The notes below the pieces were generated by a model that had not been told where the DNA came from, ran no database searches, and was given only the letters and a program-made list of their open reading frames with translations. The position numbers were made by a program, and so were the translations under genes. A DNA stretch of 64,000 nucleotides from Mycobacterium kansasii ATCC 12478 (GTDB taxonomy: Bacteria > Actinomycetota > Actinomycetes > Mycobacteriales > Mycobacteriaceae): NCBI RefSeq assembly GCF_000157895.3, contig NC_022663.1, forward strand, positions 6,324,001 to 6,388,000. Direction: 5' to 3'. Positions 18,685 through 26,859 of this stretch are shown piece by piece. Each line of letters opens with the position of its first letter. The stretch's first letter is position 1.

Positions 18685-19610
18685 TGCCCATCTATCTGAT
18701 GAGTGAGCGCACCCGAAGCGTGACGATCCCCGGTCAGGCACTGGCCCTGTCGATCACCGGATCGGTAGCCGACGCGGTGTTGAATATCCACGCCGCGGCC
18801 GATCAACCTGTGGTGCGGTCCTCGTCGCACCGCTCGGTCCTGCCGATTGTCATGGGCCCGCTTGTTGTCAGCGTGCAACCGGCCCGGGGCGACTTCTTCG
18901 GTCCGGACACCGTGGTCCAGCTGGGAATCGGACCCGATACCGCCGATGCCGTGGATCCCGTTCAGGTGGTGTTCGAACCGGTCGATGTATCCGGAGACAG
19001 CGACGTCGAACTAGCCACGTTGACACCGGCTGGGACCCGCATCGAGATAGCGGTCAGCGCACTGGCCGACCGATCGTTAAACCCGCTCGGGACCGCTGCC
19101 CGCGCGGCCGCCCGGAAGGTCGTCGGGCGGCGCTCTGAGCCGTCGAGCCACGCGGTCGTCATCGCGGTGGACGCTTCGGCCTCGATGCGCTCGGCATTCA
19201 GCGACGGAAGCGTCTCGGCCGCGGCTGACATCGTGGTTGGCGTTGCCGACGCGGTCGGCATCACGGACGTGTCAGCCATGTTGGTCGCGGAGAAACCCGT
19301 AGCGGTCCCGACCGAACCGGCCCGCACCTTGGCGGATTCACTTCGCAGCGCGGAGCCTCGATGGTCCGCAGGTGTCCGATGGTCGACAATCGACGGCATC
19401 GGCGCGCGCGCCGTGGTGTGCACCGACTTTCCGACACAGACACTGCGGCAACGGTTTCCGGTGATTGCCATCTCCACCGATCCGCGGCTGGAAACCGACT
19501 GCGCGGTGCTGCGTCCGCCCCGCCCGGGTGTCGACGCCGCCGCTGAGGTGCTCAGCCAGCCGGCGGTGCTGGAACGGATCGCGATCTCACTCGTTCGGGG
19601 CTTGATGTGA
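18684..19610 (+). CDS. vWA-domain protein (cytosolic, second vWA of the operon)
   Basis: 308 residues. The first 150 residues form a beta-rich region; the vWA fold begins at VVIAVDASASM with MIDAS residues D163, S165 and S167. The domain looks shortened: after the MIDAS strand only about 140 residues remain. There is no signal peptide, in contrast to the vWA at 5276-8050. Start ATG shares a base with the previous stop (TGATG) and the stop overlaps the GTPase start, which indicates coupled translation and equal dosage with GAP1 and the GTPase. Confidence 0.8.
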   Translation: MPIYLMSERTRSVTIPGQALALSITGSVADAVLNIHAAADQPVVRSSSHRSVLPIVMGPLVVSVQPARGDFFGPDTVVQLGIGPDTADAVDPVQVVFEPVDVSGDSDVELATLTPAGTRIEIAVSALADRSLNPLGTAARAAARKVVGRRSEPSSHAVVIAVDASASMRSAFSDGSVSAAADIVVGVADAVGITDVSAMLVAEKPVAVPTEPARTLADSLRSAEPRWSAGVRWSTIDGIGARAVVCTDFPTQTLRQRFPVIAISTDPRLETDCAVLRPPRPGVDAAAEVLSQPAVLERIAISLVRGLM

Positions 19611-20770
19611 CGAAGTGCCCGCGCTGCTTCTCGGTCCTGAGCGACGACCATTACGCGTGGATAGTGGACCCGCGCGTCGCCGGGGTCCCCCGTTATGTGG
19701 ATGCGGCCGCATCGGCTTACTATGGCGCGGCTGTCACGTCGCCGCCGGTGTACGACGCCAAGCGACCGCCGGGCTACAGGGGTCGGCTCCACACGGCGGC
19801 AGACGCCAGTGCCGCGATGAACGGACTGCCCGTCGTCGAGATCTGCCCTGTCTGCCACTTCGAACTTCCGGGGGGATGGCGTCAGGGTCAGGCGGTGTGT
19901 ATTGCGATGGCCGGGGCCCGGGCAACCGGTAAGAGCATCTATATCGCCGTCTTGATCAAACAGATGGAGCTGCTCTGCGAAACCTTGAGCGTGTCGATGA
20001 GCCCTACCACCCAGGCCTCGGCCCAGGCGTATGCCGTCAATTATGAGCAGCCGCTGTATGTTCAGCGAGGGCTCATCCCACCAACCCCCACCGTGCGAAC
20101 ACAGGCTTCGCATCAACGCGAACCACTCATTTTCAGCATCGGGGCGTGGCTTGGGGTGCCGACCTTCGTGGTATTGCGGGACGTGGCCGGCGAGGATCTG
20201 GAGGCCGGCAATACCTACGCTCCGCATTTCCGGTTCTTCGCCGACGCAGACGCCGTGTTTTTCATGTTTGACCCATTGCGGGTCAAGGGAGTTCGTGATC
20301 AACTGCAGGATTTGCTGCCGGCGCCGTCGTCGACCGGCGGAGATCCGCGGTCCGTCCTGAGCAACGTGATGCTGGCGGTCGGCACGGGACGGCCCAAACT
20401 GGCGGTCATCGTGTCGAAGTTCGACGCGTTGCGGGCGCTACGCGACGTAGAGGGCTCGGACTGGAGCTACGTCATGTCCAACTCCGGCGCGTCGTACCTG
20501 CGTGACAGCTCCGAAAACAGAGAGTACGACGATGCCGACGGACAACTTCTCCACGAGGAAGTCCGCAGCCTACTGCTCAGGCTGCAAGGCGGCTCGGTCG
20601 TCACCGCGGTCGAACACCCTTCCACCGGAGCGCCTTTGCCGCATCGCTACTTCGCGGTATCGGCGCTGGGCCAGCCCCCGGACGGTAACCGCTTGAACGT
20701 GCGCGGCATTGCCCCGTTTCGCTGCACGGATCCGCTGCGCTGGGTCACCTCCAGCTTCGGGGTGCTGTAA
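19607..20770 (+). CDS. TRAFAC-class GTPase with N-terminal zinc ribbon
   Basis: 387 residues, GTG start overlapping the previous stop by 4 bases. Two CxxC pairs (C4/C7 and C80/C83) make a zinc ribbon. The GTPase motifs follow: P-loop GARATGKS at 103-110, DVAG at 192-195 (G3, DxxG) and SKFD at 270-273 in place of NKxD (G4). The segment ADADAVFFMFDPL before G4 is the typical strand after G3. This matches the GTPases that accompany GAP1 proteins. It is the last gene of the operon. The likely role is a switch that controls assembly or effector action of the tubulin-like/vWA complex. Confidence 0.85.
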   Translation: MTKCPRCFSVLSDDHYAWIVDPRVAGVPRYVDAAASAYYGAAVTSPPVYDAKRPPGYRGRLHTAADASAAMNGLPVVEICPVCHFELPGGWRQGQAVCIAMAGARATGKSIYIAVLIKQMELLCETLSVSMSPTTQASAQAYAVNYEQPLYVQRGLIPPTPTVRTQASHQREPLIFSIGAWLGVPTFVVLRDVAGEDLEAGNTYAPHFRFFADADAVFFMFDPLRVKGVRDQLQDLLPAPSSTGGDPRSVLSNVMLAVGTGRPKLAVIVSKFDALRALRDVEGSDWSYVMSNSGASYLRDSSENREYDDADGQLLHEEVRSLLLRLQGGSVVTAVEHPSTGAPLPHRYFAVSALGQPPDGNRLNVRGIAPFRCTDPLRWVTSSFGVL

Positions 20771-20866
20771 ATCCCCACAATGGGAGCAAATCCTCTGTCC
20801 ACCTCGGCGACGCTCGTCGGCGATCGACGAATCTTAGTTACCGGATGTCGACCAGACTCGCACCGA

Positions 20867-20880
20867 TATCATCCGAGATA
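20867..20880 (+). promoter_or_regulatory. Candidate -10 (TATCAT) and conserved block ATCCGAGATA
   Basis: TATCAT at 20867-20872 overlaps ATCCGAGATA at 20871-20880, 24 bases before the GTG at 20905. The same layout occurs before the other two shared-tail sensor genes (1997-2010 on the minus strand; 22185-22198). Conservation over both gene flanks makes co-regulation likely; the -35 position is not conserved. Confidence 0.42.
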
Positions 20881-20904
20881 TGGGGTGCGTGGGAGGAATG
20901 GCAA

Positions 20905-21996
20905 GTGTCCAACGATGTGAATCCGCAATCGCCGGGACCCGAGCCTGATCCGTTTCGTGATGTTAGTTCCGGCGGGTCGCCGTGGCAGCCTCGGGGCACA
21001 AACGACATCGAGCCCGGTGGGACAGGTGCGCAACCGGGTGGCTTCGACGACTCCGAACTGAGCGCGCCATCGAAAGAGCCTGTCCCGGAATACTTTTCGG
21101 ACTCGAGCGGGCCGCCATTGCCACCGGTGATCGAGGCGTTTCCCGGCTACCACGAGGTGCAGCAGCCGCCCAAGTCGCCCAAGTCGCCCAAGCCGCCCAA
21201 GCCGCCCAAGATGGCCGCCGACAAGGTCGTCGGTTCGCGGAGGATCCGGTGGCCGGCGGTGGCCATCGGCGTGGCCGGCGTCGCCGTCATCTTGGTGGTG
21301 GCGGTGGTGGTGACCGTGCTAATCACCAGCCGGCGCGGGCCGAATCCAGGCCAACGGCCTGCGCCGGCGGCGCCGTCGGGAGCAATTCCCCCGAGCGCGT
21401 CACCGTCGCCGACGTTGACAACGCCCGATCAGCTGAACGGCATTCTGCTCAGCGAGGCTGACATCAACGCGATCATGCGCGCTTCAGCCATGACAGCGAG
21501 CAAGACGTACGAGGAGATGGACCCCATATCCCTCAAGGTGTCGAACCCGGACTGCCAGGGGGCGTTTCATGTCGGGCAGGGCGCGGTGTACACGGGCAGC
21601 GGCCAGACCTCAGTGAGAGCCCAAGTCCTGTATGAGCTGGGGCCTGCCCGGGAACACTTTGTCGGCCAGGCCGCGGTGGCCTTTCCGTCCGCCGACGAGG
21701 CCAGTCGGTTTGTGCAGAATTCGGCGGCCAAGTGGAAGAACTGCGCCAACCAGACGGTCACCGTCACACTCAGCGACGGCCGGACCTCCAGGTGGACCCT
21801 TGCGAGCCTGAAGGACATGCCCGCGGCAATCACGCTGAACGCCACCCAAGAAGGATCCAGTAACAACTGGGGCTGCCAGCATGCGCTGAGTGCGGTGTCC
21901 AATGTGGTGATCGACGTCGAAGCTTGCGGCTACCACGTCACCGATGAAGGCGGCCAGATCGCCGACAAAATGGTGGCCAAAGTCAAAGGGCAATAG
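20905..21996 (+). CDS. Membrane protein with PknH-type extracellular sensor domain and shared N-terminal tail
   Basis: 363 residues from the GTG at 20905, preceded by GGGAGGAATGGCAA; an upstream ATG at 20845 is discarded because the paralogues begin at the same SNDV residues. Layout: cytosolic tail of about 85 residues with PPLPPVIEAFPGYHEV, a run of Pro-Lys-Ser repeats (PKSPKSPKPPKPPK), one membrane segment, a Pro/Ser linker, and a C-terminal domain of about 185 residues like the PknH sensor (LNGILLS, NPDCQGA, WKNCANQTV, NWGCQHALSAVSNVVIDV) with its paired cysteines. There is no kinase domain. It follows the GTPase gene by 134 bases. Confidence 0.87.
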   Translation: MSNDVNPQSPGPEPDPFRDVSSGGSPWQPRGTNDIEPGGTGAQPGGFDDSELSAPSKEPVPEYFSDSSGPPLPPVIEAFPGYHEVQQPPKSPKSPKPPKPPKMAADKVVGSRRIRWPAVAIGVAGVAVILVVAVVVTVLITSRRGPNPGQRPAPAAPSGAIPPSASPSPTLTTPDQLNGILLSEADINAIMRASAMTASKTYEEMDPISLKVSNPDCQGAFHVGQGAVYTGSGQTSVRAQVLYELGPAREHFVGQAAVAFPSADEASRFVQNSAAKWKNCANQTVTVTLSDGRTSRWTLASLKDMPAAITLNATQEGSSNNWGCQHALSAVSNVVIDVEACGYHVTDEGGQIADKMVAKVKGQ

Positions 21997-22184
21997 GGCA
22001 TCCGGCGGCCGGCGGCTATTGGGCAACGTCCGGGCGCGTGGAACACCAGGTGGTTGCGGCCCCATGTCCGGTACGTGCGGTGTGCGGGCTGAGCGTGTTG
22101 TCGCGGTCTCCAGCGGCTGGGCGCAAACGACTCGCCCCCATCCGGTGGCTGGCACTGGCGCGGTGGCGATCCGAGTTGCACCGA

Positions 22185-22198
22185 TATCATCCGACGTA
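22185..22198 (+). promoter_or_regulatory. Candidate -10 (TATCAT) in the duplicated 5' region
   Basis: TATCAT at 22185-22190 followed by ATCCGACGTA, then the same GGGAGGAATGGCAA ribosome site as the paralogue. About 45 bases upstream of the start are nearly the same as at 20860-20904, so the duplication included the promoter. Confidence 0.4.
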
Positions 22199-22222
22199 TG
22201 AGGCGCGTGGGAGGAATGGCAA

Positions 22223-23275
22223 GTGTCCAACGATGTGGATCCGCAATCGCCGGGACGTGAGCCTGATCCTTTTCGCGGGGTGAATTCCGGCGGGTCGCCG
22301 GGGCAGCTTCGGGGTCCCAATGACGTTGAGCCCGGCGGGACAACTGCGCAACCGGGTGGCTTCGAAGACTCCGACTTGAGCCCACAATCGAAAGAGCCTC
22401 TCCCGGAATACTTTTCTGCCCCGGGCGGTCCGCCGCTACCGCCGGTGATCGAGGCCTTTCCCGGCCATCACGACGTGCAGCAGCCGCCGAGGAAGACCGC
22501 CGAGAAGGTCGTCGGTTCGCGGCGGATCCGATGGCCGGCCGTGGCCATCGGCGTGGCCGGCGTTGCCGTGATCCTGGTGGTGGTGATGATTACCGTGCTG
22601 CTGACAAATCGGCACGGGGCGAAGCCGGGCCAAAGTGCTGCGCCACCGACGACGACGGCGGCCCCGCCTCCGAGCACGTCGCCGCCGCCGACCCTGACGA
22701 CGCCCGAACAACTGAACGGCATTCTGCTCAGCGCGGACGCCGTCAACGTGACCATGGGCGCTTCGACCATTCAACTGATCGATTCGTACGAGCAGCTGGA
22801 CCCCACACCCATAACCCTGTCGAACCCCGACTGCCAAGGGGCCCTTTATGCGATGCAGGGTCCGGCGTATGCGGGCAGCGGCCAGACCGCGGTGAGAGCC
22901 CAAGTCTTGTCTGAGCCGGGCCGTTTCCATGCGCACTGGGTCAACCAGGCGGCGGTGACTTTTGCGTCCGGCGACGACGCCACTCGATTCGTGCAGAATT
23001 CGGCCGACAAGTGGAAGAATTGCGCCAACCGGACGGTCACCGTCACAAACAGCAAGGGCGAAACCTTCAGGTGGTCCTTTACGAGCCTCAACGGCAGGCC
23101 CCCGAATATCTCGTTGAGCGACCTCCAGGAAGGAGCCAGTAACAACTGGGGCTGCCAGCATGCACTGAGCGCGGTGTCCAATGTCGTCATCGACGTCAAT
23201 GCGTGCGGATACCACATCGCCAGTGAAGGTCGCCAGTTAGCCGACAAAATGGTCGCCAAAGTCGCCGGGCAATAG
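22223..23275 (+). CDS. Membrane protein with PknH-type extracellular sensor domain, tandem paralogue
   Basis: 350 residues, GTG start. Same layout as 20905-21996: tail with PPLPPVIEAFPGHHDV, one membrane segment (VAIGVAGVAVILVVVMITV), Pro/Thr linker, PknH-like domain (LNGILLSADAVN, NPDCQGALYAMQG, NWGCQHALSAVSNVVIDVN). The Pro-Lys run of the first copy is missing. The pair arose by tandem duplication, but the sensor halves have diverged more than the tails (for example the regions around 100-115 of the domain), as expected if the tail binds a fixed partner while the outside domain adapts to different ligands. Confidence 0.87.
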   Translation: MSNDVDPQSPGREPDPFRGVNSGGSPGQLRGPNDVEPGGTTAQPGGFEDSDLSPQSKEPLPEYFSAPGGPPLPPVIEAFPGHHDVQQPPRKTAEKVVGSRRIRWPAVAIGVAGVAVILVVVMITVLLTNRHGAKPGQSAAPPTTTAAPPPSTSPPPTLTTPEQLNGILLSADAVNVTMGASTIQLIDSYEQLDPTPITLSNPDCQGALYAMQGPAYAGSGQTAVRAQVLSEPGRFHAHWVNQAAVTFASGDDATRFVQNSADKWKNCANRTVTVTNSKGETFRWSFTSLNGRPPNISLSDLQEGASNNWGCQHALSAVSNVVIDVNACGYHIASEGRQLADKMVAKVAGQ

Positions 23276-23369
23276 CAAGATAGGGCCGACGCGGGTTAAC
23301 GGTGCACCGCGGAGGTCTGGGGAGGTGTCCCCTTTCGGTGGGTGGGCCAACGGGCGGACGTTCGCAGGT

Positions 23370-23893
23370 GTCGAGCCCGGGCCGGAACGGGTAGGACTAC
23401 GTCTGTGATGAACAAGCAGGAGTTGACTCGAGAGCTTGGACACCCCGGCGCCCAGACGCTGCTCTCCGGTTCCATGGCCCGGCTCGCCTACAACGGACAC
23501 GATGGCTTCCCGCGGGTCGTCCCAGTCGGGTTCTACTGGACCGGCGAACGCATCGTCGTCTCCACGGCACCGACCTCCCCGAAAGCACGCGCGCTTTCGT
23601 CCCGCCCGCACGTCGCAGTGACCATCGACACCGGCTCCACGCCGGAAGAGGCGAAGGCCCTGTTGGTGCGTGGCCTTGCCACGCTGGAAACCGTCGACGG
23701 CGTCACCGACGAGTACCTCGCGGCGGCGCGCAGGTCAATGAGCGAACCCCAACTTGCCGAGTTCGAACGCAACGTGCGGTCGACGTATCAGCAGATGGTG
23801 CGCATCTCGATCGAACCGCTGTGGGCGCGGTTCTATGACTTCGGCGCAGGCCGATTACCCGCTTTCCTCGTTAACCTCGTCAGCGACGGCTAG
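23370..23893 (+). repeat. Left direct repeat of the accessory region (intact copy)
   Basis: This segment, beginning about 40 bases before the flavin-barrel gene start, is repeated in the same orientation at 33155-33695. Similarity covers the upstream stretch (GGTGTC, CCCGGGC, GGGTAGG before GTGATGAAC) and the full coding part. The two copies bracket about 9.3 kb of accessory genes. Confidence 0.7.
23408..23893 (+). CDS. Pyridoxamine 5'-phosphate oxidase-like (flavin split-barrel) protein
   Basis: 161 residues from the ATG at 23408 (a GTG sits one codon earlier). The N-terminal MNKQEL..ELGHPGAQ and the segment GSMARLAYNGHDGFPRVVPV, followed by GERIVVSTAPTSPKARAL, are typical of split-barrel proteins that bind FMN or F420 in mycobacteria. 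These enzymes reduce or oxidise small molecules, and the substrate cannot be told from sequence. A broken paralogue lies at 33191-33695, so this is the functional copy. Confidence 0.75.
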   Translation: MNKQELTRELGHPGAQTLLSGSMARLAYNGHDGFPRVVPVGFYWTGERIVVSTAPTSPKARALSSRPHVAVTIDTGSTPEEAKALLVRGLATLETVDGVTDEYLAAARRSMSEPQLAEFERNVRSTYQQMVRISIEPLWARFYDFGAGRLPAFLVNLVSDG

Positions 23894-24001
23894 CAGCATC
23901 AGTCGGCAGTGCGTCGTCCAACACCGCGTAGACGGGTGTCGCGAAGCTGCGCGCGGTACGCCTGGCCAGCATGCGGGCCGGAACTGGTTCACACTTGTGC
24001 C

Positions 24002-24103
24002 ATGGAAACTCGTGACTTCGCCGCCGCCGTGACCGTCGTCGCCCTGCGCCCGCCGCCGTCCGTGCGCCGGGCTCAGCCGCCGGCGTCACCGGGGTTGGCG
24101 TAA
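24002..24103 (+). CDS. Possible 33-residue peptide coupled to the ATP-grasp gene
   Basis: An ATG frame of 34 codons with high third-position GC ends in TAATG, sharing one base with the ATP-grasp start at 24103. The peptide starts METRDFAAAVTVVAL and is then rich in Pro, Arg and Ala. There is no clear ribosome site; the ATG might be near a leaderless start. It could be a leader that couples translation, or a substrate of the neighbouring ATP-grasp enzyme, but it has few acidic or nucleophilic residues for the usual ATP-grasp ring chemistry. Existence is uncertain. Confidence 0.35.
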   Translation: METRDFAAAVTVVALRPPPSVRRAQPPASPGLA

Positions 24104-25572
24104 TGATGACCGCTGGCGGGCCTGAGCGCCGCCTGCTGAACGGGATCTCGGACGTGCGCGCGTTCTTTCACACCAACGCGGTGCCGCTGTACTTCATCTC
24201 ACCGACCCCGTTCAACCTGCTGGGCATCGACCGCTGGATACGAAACTTCTTCTACCTGACCTACTTTGACTCTTTTGAGGGTGAGCATTCGCGGGTGTTC
24301 GTGCCGCGGCGGCGCGACCGCATTGATTTCGGGTCCATGGGGGATGTATGTAACCACCTGCTGCGTGATCCCGAGACACTGGAGTTCATCGCGCGACGCG
24401 GGCCCGGCGGCAAGGCCTGCTTCGTGATGCTCGACGAGGAAACCCAGGCACTCGCGCGTCAGGCGGGGCTCGAGGTCATGCATCCCCCGGCGGAGCTGCG
24501 CCATCGTCTGGGCTCCAAGATCGTCATGACGCGGCTCGCCGACGAAGCGGGCGTACCGAGCGTGCCTCATGTGATCGGGCGGGCCGGCTCGTACGACGAG
24601 TTGTCGGCGCTTGCGCAGGGCGCCGGGCTGGGAGACGACCTCGTCATCGAGGCCGCTTATGGCAATGCCGGCAGCGCAACGTTTTTCGTGCGCGGTCAGC
24701 GCGACTGGGACCAGTGTGCCGCTGACCTGACGGGCCAGGAAGTCAAAGTCATGAAGCGCATCCGCAATGTCGAGGTGTGCATCGAGGGCACCGTGACCCG
24801 CCACGGCACCGTGATCGGCCCCGCGATGACCAGTCTCGTCGGCTACCCGGAGCTGACTCCATACCGGGGCGCCTGGTGCGGCAACGACGTCTGGCGCGAG
24901 GCGCTGCCGGCGGCACAGACGCGCGCCGCGCGCGAGATGGTGCGAAAGCTGGGCGACGTCCTGCGCCGTGAGGGGTACCGCGGCTACTTCGAGGTGGACC
25001 TGTTGCGTGACCTGGACTCCGGCGAGCTCTACCTTGGCGAGGTGAACCCGCGTCTGAGCGGCGCGAGCCCGATGACCAACTTGACCACCGAGGCCTACGC
25101 CGACATGCCGCTGTTCCTCTTTCACCTGCTCGAGTACATGGACGTCGAATACGAGCTGGACATCGAGGAGATCAACGGTCGCTGGGAGCGGGGCTATGGC
25201 GAAGACGAGGTCTGGGGTCAGCTGATCATCAGTGAGACTTCGCAGGACGTCGAGCTTTTCACCGCGACCCCACGCACCGGAGTATGGCGTCTCGATAGCG
25301 ACGGGCGCGTTTCCTTTGCGCGCCAGGGCAACGACTGGGCCACGCTGCTCGACGAGTCCGAGGCCTTCTACATGCGCGTCGCCGCCCCCGGCGACTTACG
25401 TTGCGAGGGCGCCCAACTCGGCGTGCTCGTCACCCGCGGGCATCTGCAGACCGACGACTACCAGCTCACCGAACGCTGCCGGCGCTGGGTCCAAGGCATC
25501 AAGGCACAGTTCGCCTCGACACCCCTGGCGCCGGCCACACCGATCGTCTCGCGGCTCGTCGCACGAGCGTGA
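24103..25572 (+). CDS. ATP-grasp domain protein (biotin carboxylase-like ligase)
   Basis: 489 residues. ATP-grasp features are visible: SKIVMTRLADEAGVP (start of the ATP lid region), DLVIEAAYGNAGSATFF (Gly-rich loop), a central EVCIEGTV strand, and the metal-binding region EVNPRLSGASPMTN with the E..N..R triad. Such enzymes join a carboxylate, activated as acyl phosphate, to an amine or thiol. The first 130 residues are an unfamiliar N-terminal domain and the last 130 are also unassigned. The gene shares 4 bases with the NylB-like hydrolase that follows, so the two probably act in one pathway. Substrate unknown. Confidence 0.8.
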   Translation: MMTAGGPERRLLNGISDVRAFFHTNAVPLYFISPTPFNLLGIDRWIRNFFYLTYFDSFEGEHSRVFVPRRRDRIDFGSMGDVCNHLLRDPETLEFIARRGPGGKACFVMLDEETQALARQAGLEVMHPPAELRHRLGSKIVMTRLADEAGVPSVPHVIGRAGSYDELSALAQGAGLGDDLVIEAAYGNAGSATFFVRGQRDWDQCAADLTGQEVKVMKRIRNVEVCIEGTVTRHGTVIGPAMTSLVGYPELTPYRGAWCGNDVWREALPAAQTRAAREMVRKLGDVLRREGYRGYFEVDLLRDLDSGELYLGEVNPRLSGASPMTNLTTEAYADMPLFLFHLLEYMDVEYELDIEEINGRWERGYGEDEVWGQLIISETSQDVELFTATPRTGVWRLDSDGRVSFARQGNDWATLLDESEAFYMRVAAPGDLRCEGAQLGVLVTRGHLQTDDYQLTERCRRWVQGIKAQFASTPLAPATPIVSRLVARA

Positions 25573-26774
25573 GCAGCGGCCGCTGCGGTGAACCCGGTCG
25601 CGTCCCGGCCGGTATCTCACTGGACAACTGGCTGTCGCCGCCACATTCGCATTGGTCATTCCAGCACATCGAAGACTTCATGCCCACCGCGGTGATCCCG
25701 CGGGGGGCGGGGCCGGCCGTGGCGTTGCCCGTGGCGAGTGCTTCGATTGCCGACATCCCGCTGACCAGCACTGAAGGCGTAACCACCACCGTTGGCGCGG
25801 TGATGGCCACCACCGCTACCGAGGGGTGGGCTGTCGCCCATCGCGGGTCGATGGTGGCCGAGGAGTACCCCGACGGCATGGGGGCCCAGACCCGGCACCT
25901 GCTGTTCTCGGTGAGCAAGTCGCTGGTGGCAGCCGTGGTCGGCACCCTGCACGGGGCCGGTGCCATCGAGCTTGCCGCCCCGGTCACGAAATACGTGACC
26001 GCCCTGGCGAATTGCGGATACGCCGGTGCGACGGTGCGCCACCTGCTGGACATGAGGTCGGGCATCGCGTTCTCGGAAAACTATCTCGACCCGGCCGCGG
26101 AGATACACGTCCGCGAGCAGGTGATCGGGTGGCGGCGCAAGAGCAGTCCGGACCTGCCCGCCACGCTGCGTGACTTCCTGCTGACCCTGCAGCAGAAGTC
26201 GGCCCACGGCGGCCCATTCGAATATCGCTCGTGCGAAACCGATGTACTCGGCTGGATCTGCGAGGTCGCTGGCGGTCAGCCGATGCCCGAACTGATGTCG
26301 GATCTGCTGTGGAGTCGTATCGGCGCCCAATGCGACGCCACCATCGCCTTGGACACGGCCGGCGACGCGGGCGGCACCGGGATATTCGACGGCGGTATCA
26401 GCGCCTGTCTTACCGACCTGATCCGGTTCGGGTCGCTGTTCTTGCGCGACGGGACCTCGTTGACCGGCCAGCAGGTGGTGCCCGCGGCGTGGATCGCCGA
26501 CACTCTCGACGGTGGTCCCGACTCGCGTCAGGCGTTCGCCGCCAGCCCCGAGGACAACCCGATGCCCGGCGGCATGTACCGCAACCAGGTGTGGTTCCCC
26601 TACCCGGGCAGCAACGTCGTGTTGTGCCTGGGCATGTGCGGGCAGATGATCTACGTCAACCGCCGCGCGCAGGTGGTCGCCGCCAAGTTGTCCAGCCAGC
26701 CCGACTCTCAGGACCCACAGGTACAGCTGGACACGCTGCACGCATTCGATGCGGTGGCACGCGAATTGGCTTAA
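25569..26774 (+). CDS. NylB-like serine hydrolase (beta-lactamase/6-aminohexanoate-dimer hydrolase family)
   Basis: 401 residues from the GTG at 25569, overlapping the ATP-grasp stop (GTGA). This start keeps the family N-terminus NWLSPPHSHWSFQHIEDF. The catalytic SxxK motif is S114-V-S-K117, and Y219 in FEYRSCETDVLGW corresponds to the second motif. A GMCGQMIYV segment matches the third motif region. Family members cut amide or ester bonds, for example nylon oligomers, or are esterases. Together with an amide-forming ATP-grasp gene it may trim or protect a small molecule; this is inference from the operon. Confidence 0.82.
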   Translation: MSSGRCGEPGRVPAGISLDNWLSPPHSHWSFQHIEDFMPTAVIPRGAGPAVALPVASASIADIPLTSTEGVTTTVGAVMATTATEGWAVAHRGSMVAEEYPDGMGAQTRHLLFSVSKSLVAAVVGTLHGAGAIELAAPVTKYVTALANCGYAGATVRHLLDMRSGIAFSENYLDPAAEIHVREQVIGWRRKSSPDLPATLRDFLLTLQQKSAHGGPFEYRSCETDVLGWICEVAGGQPMPELMSDLLWSRIGAQCDATIALDTAGDAGGTGIFDGGISACLTDLIRFGSLFLRDGTSLTGQQVVPAAWIADTLDGGPDSRQAFAASPEDNPMPGGMYRNQVWFPYPGSNVVLCLGMCGQMIYVNRRAQVVAAKLSSQPDSQDPQVQLDTLHAFDAVARELA

Positions 26775-26859
26775 ATCACTGGCAATTCGCATGGTCGTCG
26801 CTGCAGCTCCCCGTCGAGACCTGCGCATCGGTCGGGGGCTGGGATACGGCGTCCCCGTG

